NCBI GenBank assembly: GCA_937952135.1
Contig: CALFYL010000297.1
Location: 1 to 12,806 of the forward strand
DNA: 12,806 nt
Direction: 5' to 3'
DNA from: an uncultured Planctomycetia bacterium
GTDB taxonomy: Bacteria; Planctomycetota; UBA1135; GCA-002686595
The notes under the pieces are model-generated. The model did not search any database and was not told the origin of the DNA. It saw only the letters and a program-made list of their open reading frames with translations. The translations under genes and the position numbers were made by a program. Position 1 is the stretch's first letter; each line of letters begins with the position of its first letter. Shown piece by piece: positions 1-6,121 of this stretch.

Positions 1-1883
1 GCTTCGACATTGCGCGGCCGGCGGCCGTGGAGCAGTTCGCGAACCGCGACCTCGCTCAGCTTGCCGTTGCGGGTGCGCGGGAAGTCCGGGGCGGCGAAGA
101 GATAGCGCGGAACGTGGCGCGGGCTCATGCGCTGGCGGAGTTCCTCGGCGATGCGGCGGCGCAGAGCGTCGTCGAGCGCGAGGCCCTCGCGCAGGCGCAC
201 GAAGAGCACGAGTCCTTCGCGACGCTGCAGCGTACTCTCCACGGCCAGGGCCTCGAGCACGCCGTCGATGCGCTCGACCGTCGAGTAGATCTCCGCCGTG
301 CCGATGCGCACGCCGTGCACGTTGAGCGTCGCGTCGGAGCGGCCGCGGATCACGAAGCCGCCGTGGGCGGTGCGTTCGATCCAATCGCCGTGGCGCCACA
401 CGCCTGGGTACGACTCGAAGTAGGAACTGCGGAAGCGTTCGTCGCCGGGATCGTTCCACAGGCCGAGCGGCATCGACGGAAACGGCGGACGGCACACCAG
501 CTCGCCGGCGCCGCTCGCCAGCGACTGTCCGTTGTCGTCGAACACGTCGACGTCCATGCCGAGCCCCGCGGCCTGGATCTCGCCGCGCCACACCGGCCCG
601 GTCGGATCGCCGCCGACGAAGCACGAAAGGATGTCGGTGCCGCCCGAGATCGACGCAAGCTGCACGTCGCCGAAGCTCGCGTACACGTAGTCGAAACTCT
701 CGGGTGCGAGCACCGAACCGGTGGACGCGATCGTGCGCAGCGCGGCCCAGCCGGCGCGCCGCGCGACGCGCTCCTCGCGCAACACGTCGAGGTACTTGGC
801 GGAAACGCCGAAGAAGGCGACCTGTTCGCGCGCGCCGAGCTCGAGCAGGCGCTCGCGCGGCGCCAGGGGATGGCCGTCGTAGAGCACGACCGCGGCCTCG
901 CTCGCGAGCGCGGATACGAGCCAGTTCCACATCATCCAACCGCAGGTGGTGTGGAAGAAGACGCGCTCTCCGGCGCGGATGTCGCACTGCAGCCGGTGTT
1001 CCTTCAAGTGTTGGAGCAGCGTGCCGCCGACGCCGTGCACGATGCACTTCGGTTTGCCCGTCGTGCCCGACGAGAACATCACGTAGAGCGGATGGTCGAA
1101 GGGCGTGCGCTCGAAGGTCAGCGGCTCGCGCGGCGTCGCGGCGAAAACCTCGTCGATCCAGCGCGCGCCGTGCGGAAGCGGCGCTTCGCGGTCGAGCCAC
1201 GGGGCCACGAACGTCGCGCGCAAGCTCGGAAGCCCCGCGAGCACCTCTCCGAGCTTCTCGCGCAGGTCGAAACGCTTCCCGCCGTAGATGTACCCGTCGA
1301 CGGCGACGAGCACCGCGGGCGCCAGCGGCTCGAAGCGGTCGAGCACGCCTCGTGCGCCGAAATCCGGCGAGCACGAAGCCCACACCGCGCCGAGGCTCGC
1401 TGCGCCGAGCATCGCCGCGAGCGCTTCGACGCCGTTGCCCACCCAGCCGACCACGCGCTCGCCCGATTGCACGCCGGCCGCGCGCAGCGCCGCGCGCCAC
1501 CGCGCCACCTGCTCGCGAAGCTCGGTCAGAGTCCACGCGCAGCGCTCTCCGCCTTCGCGCTCGGCGACCGCCGCCAGGCGCGCGCCATCGCCGCGCAGCA
1601 GATTTTCCGCAAAGTTCAGCCGCGCCTCGGGGAACCAACGCACCGTCTGGAGCCGTTCGGGCGCCGGAACCAGCGCCACGCCGCCGCGCTCCCCCACGAC
1701 TTCGGCGAACTCCCACACCGCCGACCAGAACTCGGAAGGATGCTCGACCGACCAGCGGTGCAACGCGGCATAGTCGCGCAACTCGACGCCGTGCTCGCGC
1801 TCGATGTGCGCGCGAAACTTCGTGAGCTGCGCCGCGGCGACGCGCTTCGACGAGGGACGCCACAGCATTCGCAGGCTCTCCAT
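1..1883 (-). CDS. aacS: Acetoacetyl-CoA synthetase (acetoacetate-CoA ligase), C-terminus cut by window edge
   Basis: Cytosolic ANL-superfamily ligase expected to convert acetoacetate, ATP and CoA to acetoacetyl-CoA via an acyl-adenylate. About 627 residues are visible and the family is usually near 650, so only a short tail is missing past base 1. The N-terminal cap begins MESLRMLWRP, typical of this subfamily. The adenylation core shows the P-loop SSGTTGKPK (about 271-279), the A5-type motif SISGGTD (about 411-417) and WRHGDW around 497-501. The small C-terminal domain ends with RNGK, whose Lys (about 608) is the adenylation lysine. Conserved SPDFG and GYIYGGK segments (about 172-203) favour acetoacetate over acetate as substrate. 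The ATG is 4 bp after the stop of the SLC1 gene, with a G-rich GGGGGTG 7 nt upstream, so it is the last visible gene of that operon. Family confidence is high; substrate is by family resemblance. Confidence 0.93.
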   Translation of the reverse strand, partial: MESLRMLWRPSSKRVAAAQLTKFRAHIEREHGVELRDYAALHRWSVEHPSEFWSAVWEFAEVVGERGGVALVPAPERLQTVRWFPEARLNFAENLLRGDGARLAAVAEREGGERCAWTLTELREQVARWRAALRAAGVQSGERVVGWVGNGVEALAAMLGAASLGAVWASCSPDFGARGVLDRFEPLAPAVLVAVDGYIYGGKRFDLREKLGEVLAGLPSLRATFVAPWLDREAPLPHGARWIDEVFAATPREPLTFERTPFDHPLYVMFSSGTTGKPKCIVHGVGGTLLQHLKEHRLQCDIRAGERVFFHTTCGWMMWNWLVSALASEAAVVLYDGHPLAPRERLLELGAREQVAFFGVSAKYLDVLREERVARRAGWAALRTIASTGSVLAPESFDYVYASFGDVQLASISGGTDILSCFVGGDPTGPVWRGEIQAAGLGMDVDVFDDNGQSLASGAGELVCRPPFPSMPLGLWNDPGDERFRSSYFESYPGVWRHGDWIERTAHGGFVIRGRSDATLNVHGVRIGTAEIYSTVERIDGVLEALAVESTLQRREGLVLFVRLREGLALDDALRRRIAEELRQRMSPRHVPRYLFAAPDFPRTRNGKLSEVAVRELLHGRRPRNVE

Positions 1884-1887
1884 CGCG

Positions 1888-3159
1888 CTACACCCCCGCG
1901 GCGACGGTGCGGTCGATGACGGCGGCGCCCACTGTGTCGCCCCACACGTTCAACGCGGTGCGGAAGCGGTCGAGCACCCAATCGACCGCGAGCAGCAGCC
2001 CGACGCCTTCGGCCGGCAGCCCGACCGCCTGCAGCACGAGCACCATCGTCACGAGCCCGGCCTCGGGGATCGCCGCGGCGCCGATGGCCGCCAGCGTCGC
2101 CGTCAACGCGACCACCGCCAGCGACACCGTGTCGAGCTCGATCCCGAGCGACTGCGCGATGAACACCGCCGCGACCGCTTCGTAGAGCGCGGTGCCGTCC
2201 ATGTTCACGGTCGCGCCGATCGGCAGCACGAAGTCGGCGGACTTGCGCGACACGTTGTTGCGCTCGACGACGCAGCGCAGCGTGACGCCCAGCGTCGCCG
2301 CCGACGACGCGGTCCCAAAGGCCGTGATGAGCGCTTCGAACACGTTCGCGAAGTAGCGCACGGGATTGCGGCGCGCGACGAGCCACAGGATCAGCGGCAG
2401 GACCACGAAGCCGTGCACGGCGAGCCCGAGCAGCACCGTCGCGGAGTACGCGAAAAGTCGCTGCAACTCGCGGAAAACCGCGTCTCCGCCTCCGGCGCGG
2501 CCGAGGCGGTCGGCGACGAGCGCGCAGACTCCGATCGGCGCGAACCAGACCACCCAGTGGACGATGACGAACAGCGCGCGGTTCAGCGCGTCGAGCGCGT
2601 CGAGGAGCGCTGGCGACGGGCGGGCGAGGCGCGACAGGGCCAGTCCGAAGGCGAGGCTCGCGACGATCAGTCCGAGCACGTTGCCGCGGGACGCCGCTTC
2701 CACGAGGTTCGCGGGGAACATGCCCGTGACGACGTCGCTCAGGGCCTGGAGCGCCGAGACCCGCTCGGACGGCGCCGCGGCCGCCGCGGCGACTTGCGCT
2801 TCGCCCGCGACGCCCGGGTGGATCCAAGTTACGAGCAGGAGGCCCGTCAGCACCGCGATGAACGTCGTCGCCAGGAAGTACAGGCTCGTGCCGCCGACCA
2901 GCCGGCCCACGCCGCGGCCCGCGCCGAGCTGCTGCACGCCGAGCACCATGCTCAGCACGACCAGCGGAACCATCAGCGCCTTGAGCGAGGCGAGGAACAC
3001 CGTGCCGAGCGTGCGCACGAGCAGCACGAAGGGCTCCATCTCCGGCGCATCCCAGCGCGCGCCCCACGCCCATCCGATCGCGACGCCGCCGATGCCGCCA
3101 AGGGCCATGAAGAGCGGCAACCGCCACGCGCCTGCGCGGCCAGGCGTCGCGACCGTCAT
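1888..3159 (-). CDS. SLC1/DAACS-family cation:acidic amino acid (dicarboxylate) symporter, EAAT-like
   Basis: Inner-membrane secondary transporter of 423 residues, expected to take up glutamate, aspartate or a C4-dicarboxylate with Na+ or H+. Family landmarks in order: multiple hydrophobic segments from residue 11; hairpin HP1 with GTASSAATLG (282-291); the TM7 cation motif NMDGT (319-323); hairpin HP2 with AAIPEAGLV (about 362-370); and TM8 with AVDW, D397, R400, T401, N404 and D408. By alignment with GltPh, R400 corresponds to R397, the side-chain carboxylate reader, so an acidic substrate is favoured over neutral amino acids. D408 corresponds to D405, a sodium ligand. The HP1-TM7 and HP2-TM8 stretches resemble animal EAATs more than E. 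coli DctA. Oddity: HP1 ends TLG where the family usually has TLP. The start overlaps the aminotransferase stop (ATGA) and has AGGAG 8 nt upstream. Exact substrate and coupling ion are not readable from sequence. Confidence 0.93.
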   Translation of the reverse strand: MTVATPGRAGAWRLPLFMALGGIGGVAIGWAWGARWDAPEMEPFVLLVRTLGTVFLASLKALMVPLVVLSMVLGVQQLGAGRGVGRLVGGTSLYFLATTFIAVLTGLLLVTWIHPGVAGEAQVAAAAAAPSERVSALQALSDVVTGMFPANLVEAASRGNVLGLIVASLAFGLALSRLARPSPALLDALDALNRALFVIVHWVVWFAPIGVCALVADRLGRAGGGDAVFRELQRLFAYSATVLLGLAVHGFVVLPLILWLVARRNPVRYFANVFEALITAFGTASSAATLGVTLRCVVERNNVSRKSADFVLPIGATVNMDGTALYEAVAAVFIAQSLGIELDTVSLAVVALTATLAAIGAAAIPEAGLVTMVLVLQAVGLPAEGVGLLLAVDWVLDRFRTALNVWGDTVGAAVIDRTVAAGV

Positions 3160-4481
3160 GCTCGCAACTCCTGCGGGGCGCTCGGCGCCTCCGTCAGGGC
3201 TTCACCGCGCAGCCACGCGCACAGGCGCTCGACGCCGCTCAAAACCGAATGGCAGTGCACCTGGAGGAAGTGCTCGTCGATCGTGTAGTCCGGCGGCTTG
3301 GCCTCGAGGCTCGCGAGCGCCTTCGCGCCGTCGAAATCGACGTAGGCGATGCGCAGCGTGAACTCGTCGGGCGAACGGCCGAAATCGGAACCTGGAAGCA
3401 GCGCGACGCCGGCTTCGTCGAGCAAGCGGCGAGCGAGCTGCGCGCTCGTCTTCACGCCGCGCGCGCGGAGCCGTTCCGCGTGCGCGCGGAAATCCGGAAA
3501 CAGGTAGAAGCCGCCCTGGGGCTCGAGCACGTCCACGCCCTCGGCGAGCAGGCGCTCGCGGCACGCGCCGCCGAGCGCGGCGAGGATCTTGCGCGCGAAG
3601 GCCAGGTAGCGCTCGATGCGCATACCGCCGCGGAACGCGTGCACGGCCGCGTACTGGATCGGCGCGCTGGTGGTCGTGTAGGTCTCGCTCGCCACCGTCG
3701 CCATCGCGTCGAGCAGCCAACGCAGCGACTTGGGGAAGGTGAACGTGCCGAGGCGCCAGCCGCCGGCCCCGCACCACTTCGAAAGACCGCTCGAGAGGAT
3801 CGTGCCCTCGGGGTAGTAGCGCGCGATCGAAACGTGCTCGCCGCGATGGTGCAGCTCGCCGTAGATCTCGTCGGAGAGCACGAGGCAGCCGTACTTTCGC
3901 GCGATCTCCGCCAGAGCTTTCAGGTCGTCGACGGTCAGCGTGCCGCCGGTCGGGTTGCTCGGGTAATTGAGCACGATCAGGCGCGGGCGCCCGGGGTCGC
4001 GCTGGCAGAGCTCCTCGAACTTGTCCGCCGTCAGACGCCAGCCGTCGCGCCGGTCGCATTCGACGAGCGCCACGCGGCGGCCGACGATCTGCGCTTGCGG
4101 CGCGTACGAAACCCACGCGGGCGTGGGGATCACGAGCTCGCCGTAGAACACGATCTGCAGCACGAACATCAGCTCCTTCGAGCCGGGACCGACGAGCACG
4201 TCCTCGCCCGAGACCGGAACGCCGTTGCGCCGCTGGTGGTAGTCCGCGATCGAATCGCGCAGCTCCTGAAGGCCGCGAACCGCCAGGTACGCCTTCTGCG
4301 CCGCGTTCGCGCGCAAGGCGTCGACCACCGTGCCGGGCACGGGGAACGGCGACTGTCCCAGCCCGAGCTTGCTGATCGTGCGCCCTTGTCGGATCAGTTC
4401 CGCCGACAGTTCGTTGATCGCCACCGTGGCGGACATCTCGAGTCCGCGCACGTTCATGTTGAGGTGCACTTGCGAAGCCAT
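3156..4481 (-). CDS. Class I/II PLP-dependent aminotransferase
   Basis: Fold-type I aminotransferase of 441 residues, transferring an amino group between an amino acid and a 2-oxo acid in the cytosol. Visible PLP-site elements: NYPSNPTG (172-179), SDEIYGEL (203-210, with the ring-N Asp at 204), SGLSKWCGAGGWRLG with the Schiff-base Lys at 235 and a phosphate-binding Arg at 243, and LRIAYVDFDG with the likely alpha-carboxylate Arg at 377. The N-terminal GQSPFPVP segment is the usual substrate-lid region. The reading frame stays open up to 4847, but I chose ATG 4481 because the extension is low-complexity, lacks family features and runs antisense across the HIT gene. First gene of the operon; the downstream SLC1 symporter overlaps its stop codon, suggesting they handle the same amino acid. 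Aspartate, aromatic or methionine specificity cannot be decided here. Confidence 0.92.
   Translation of the reverse strand: MASQVHLNMNVRGLEMSATVAINELSAELIRQGRTISKLGLGQSPFPVPGTVVDALRANAAQKAYLAVRGLQELRDSIADYHQRRNGVPVSGEDVLVGPGSKELMFVLQIVFYGELVIPTPAWVSYAPQAQIVGRRVALVECDRRDGWRLTADKFEELCQRDPGRPRLIVLNYPSNPTGGTLTVDDLKALAEIARKYGCLVLSDEIYGELHHRGEHVSIARYYPEGTILSSGLSKWCGAGGWRLGTFTFPKSLRWLLDAMATVASETYTTTSAPIQYAAVHAFRGGMRIERYLAFARKILAALGGACRERLLAEGVDVLEPQGGFYLFPDFRAHAERLRARGVKTSAQLARRLLDEAGVALLPGSDFGRSPDEFTLRIAYVDFDGAKALASLEAKPPDYTIDEHFLQVHCHSVLSGVERLCAWLRGEALTEAPSAPQELRA
3168..3172 (-). promoter_or_regulatory. Shine-Dalgarno AGGAG for the SLC1 symporter
   Basis: On the minus strand AGGAG ends 8 nt before the ATG at 3159, inside the last codons of the aminotransferase. 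It fixes the symporter start and shows that the ribosomes of this organism do use an anti-SD, which makes the lack of SD at the first genes of other units noteworthy. Confidence 0.7.
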
Positions 4482-4581
4482 CGGGCCCAGGTTCCCGCGC
4501 TCGAGGCCGCGGCGCAACCCTGAGCCGATATCTGCGGCCGCAACCAGTTTGCGCGCCGGGGCGCCGCGGTACCGTGAAGAG
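4482..4581. other. Divergent intergenic region between aminotransferase and HIT gene
   Basis: A 100 bp gap between divergent starts. On the plus strand it contains TACCGT (4570-4575) just before the HIT start. On the minus strand I see an AT-richer patch around GATATC (4528-4533) that could belong to the aminotransferase promoter, but no convincing -35/-10 pair at standard spacing and no strong SD before 4481. Confidence 0.5.
4570..4575 (+). promoter_or_regulatory. Candidate leaderless -10 box (TACCGT) of the HIT gene
   Basis: TANNNT hexamer with 6 nt (GAAGAG) between its last T and the GTG at 4582, which places the expected transcription start at or next to the start codon. GAAGAG directly abuts the GTG, too close to act as an SD. 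No consensus -35 is evident; TTTGCG lies 16 nt upstream. Confidence 0.5.
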
Positions 4582-5055
4582 GTGCGAGACCTCTCCAAAG
4601 CGATCTCCCAGCGCGTCGAACGACTCCGCGCGGGCCGCGATCCCTTCCTGCTCGCGAAGCTGAGCTCGGGGTTCGCCATTTTCGCAAAGCAACAGCCGAC
4701 CGCGTTGCAGGGCTGCTGCATGTTGCTCCCCGACCCCGTCGTGGCGTCGCCCAACGAGCTCGCACCCGCCGCGCGAGCGCAATTCTTCGCGGACCTCGTG
4801 CTCCTCGGCGACGCGTTGCTCGACGCAACGGGCGCCGAGCGGATCAACTACCTCGTCTTGTGCAACCAGGTTCCCGAGCTCCACGGGCACTGCATCCCGC
4901 GCTTCGCGCACGAGGATCCGCGGCTGCGCGGCATGGATCCCTTCGCGGCCTACGACTTCGGCGCGGCGCCGCTTGCGGACGCCGAGGTCGCGCACCGCGA
5001 GCTTGTCGAGCGCCTGCGCCAGGCCTTGCGCGCCCGGCTGCAGCACGCGCTGTGA
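4582..5055 (+). CDS. HIT-family nucleotide hydrolase/transferase-like protein
   Basis: Histidine-triad protein of 157 residues from a GTG start. HIT proteins cleave nucleotide phosphate bonds (Ap4A, nucleoside phosphoramidates and the like) via a covalent His-nucleotide intermediate. The motif here is PELHGHCIPRF (98-108). Aligned on the following (I/L)PR, the nucleophile His (101) and the third His (103) are kept, while the first His of the triad is Glu99. Some bacterial HIT proteins carry Gln or similar at that position, so the protein is probably active but of a variant subgroup. The upstream NYLVLCNQVPE (89-99) is the usual strand leading into the motif. GTG 4582 is chosen because the frame upstream lacks conserved sequence and because TACCGT sits 6 nt before it; TTG 4549 is an alternative. 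Divergent from the aminotransferase; the next gene starts 49 bp downstream with its own box. Substrate unknown. Confidence 0.85.
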   Translation: MRDLSKAISQRVERLRAGRDPFLLAKLSSGFAIFAKQQPTALQGCCMLLPDPVVASPNELAPAARAQFFADLVLLGDALLDATGAERINYLVLCNQVPELHGHCIPRFAHEDPRLRGMDPFAAYDFGAAPLADAEVAHRELVERLRQALRARLQHAL

Positions 5056-5091
5056 GCCGCCGCGCGCTGGAGTTCGCGCGCTGCCGCCGCG

Positions 5092-5097
5092 TACGCT
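5092..5097 (+). promoter_or_regulatory. Candidate leaderless -10 box (TACGCT) of the GT2-PHP operon
   Basis: TANNNT hexamer followed by 7 nt (GTTGGGC) and ATG 5105, so transcription would start at about the A of the start codon. No SD-like sequence occurs at usable spacing and no clear -35 is visible. Confidence 0.5.
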
Positions 5098-5104
5098 GTT
5101 GGGC

Positions 5105-6121
5105 ATGCCCGCCGCGGACGAGTTGCGCCTCACGGTCGTCGTGCCCTTCCACGACAACCCCGGCCAGTTCGAGCTGTGCCTCGCCGGGCTGAAAGCCTCG
5201 ACGCTGGCGCACGAACTGATCTGCGTGGACGACGCGAGCCGCGACACGCGCTCCATCGAGGCCGCGAAGCGCGCCGCGAACCGCTACTTGCGGCTCGAGC
5301 ACAACAGCGGACCCGCGGCGGCGCGCAACGAGGGCGCGAAGCACGCGAGCGGAAACGTGCTCGTGTTCGTCGACTCCGACTGCGTGGTGGCGCCGCGCAC
5401 GCTCGAGCAGATTCGCGACGCGCTCGCCGCCGAGCCCGGCGCCGCGGCCCTGTTCGGCTCCTACGACGACGCGCCCGCGAGCCGCGGACTGATCACCGAG
5501 TACCGCAACCTGCTGCACCACTGGGTGCACCACAACGGTCCGCGCGAGGCGAGCACGTTCTGGGCCGGTTGCGGCGCGATCCGCAAACCTGCCTTCGAGC
5601 TCGTCGCCGGCTTCGACGCGGCGTACCGACGGCCTTCGATCGAGGACATCGAGCTGGGAATGCGCCTCAAGGCCGCGGGGCAGCGGATCCTCTTGCTCCC
5701 GCACATCCAGTGCAAACACCTCAAGCGCTGGGGACTGTGGGACATGATCGTCGTCGACATGACGCGTCGCGCGATCCCGTGGACCAAGCTGCTGATCGAC
5801 CGCCCCGGCGTCGGAGGCGACCTCAACCTCGAGTGGAAGCAGAAGCTGTGCGTCGTGTTCGTGTTTCTCGCCCTGCTCGCGACGCCCGTGTGCGCCCTTT
5901 TGCCGCAGACGCGCGAGCTGTTCGCGTACTTGTGGGCGCCGCTCGTGCTGCTCGCACCCGTGCTGTGGATCAACCGCGCGCTGTACGGGCTATTTCTCGA
6001 CAAGAAGGGCCTGCTTTTCACGCTCGGCGCGATCCCACTGCACCTGCTGTACTTCTTCTACGGCGGCCTCGCGTACGCGTGGACGCGCGCGACGCACCGC
6101 CCGGCGCGCGCGAGTTCGTGA
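5105..6121 (+). CDS. GT2-family glycosyltransferase with C-terminal membrane segments
   Basis: Membrane-anchored inverting glycosyltransferase of 338 residues, expected to move a sugar from a nucleotide- or lipid-linked donor at the cytoplasmic face of the inner membrane. The GT-A domain begins at LTVVVPFHDN (9-18). It shows VDDASRD (41-47), NSGPAAARNEGA (67-78), the DXD metal/nucleotide motif VDSD (89-92), and SIEDIELGMRL (178-188), whose ED is the usual catalytic-base region. After about residue 245 there are two or three hydrophobic segments (about 248-266, 273-291, 303-325), consistent with a membrane anchor. ATG 5105 starts directly before the first beta strand; the longer open frame from 4973 overlaps the HIT gene and adds nothing recognisable. 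The stop overlaps the next start (TGATG), so it is coupled to the PHP lipoprotein. Acceptor and sugar cannot be predicted. Confidence 0.9.
   Translation: MPAADELRLTVVVPFHDNPGQFELCLAGLKASTLAHELICVDDASRDTRSIEAAKRAANRYLRLEHNSGPAAARNEGAKHASGNVLVFVDSDCVVAPRTLEQIRDALAAEPGAAALFGSYDDAPASRGLITEYRNLLHHWVHHNGPREASTFWAGCGAIRKPAFELVAGFDAAYRRPSIEDIELGMRLKAAGQRILLLPHIQCKHLKRWGLWDMIVVDMTRRAIPWTKLLIDRPGVGGDLNLEWKQKLCVVFVFLALLATPVCALLPQTRELFAYLWAPLVLLAPVLWINRALYGLFLDKKGLLFTLGAIPLHLLYFFYGGLAYAWTRATHRPARASS

Noticed and set aside
1..1883. Acetyl-CoA or propionyl-CoA synthetase instead of acetoacetyl-CoA synthetase
   Set aside because: The N-terminal LWRPS segment, SPDFG, GYIYGGK and SISGGTD pattern match the acetoacetate-type ligases better.
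27..1919. Very long plus-strand open frame (630 codons) opposite aacS
   Set aside because: Composition is Arg/Ala/His/Glu-rich with no family motif, and the minus strand encodes a complete ANL ligase. It is an antisense shadow caused by GC-rich third positions.
1804..3288. Plus-strand open frame of 494 codons opposite the symporter
   Set aside because: Charged low-complexity translation without hydrophobic core; the opposite strand carries clear SLC1 motifs.
4482..4847. N-terminal extension of the aminotransferase frame
   Set aside because: Low-complexity sequence with no aminotransferase feature, antisense to the HIT gene; ATG 4481 directly precedes the family N-terminus.
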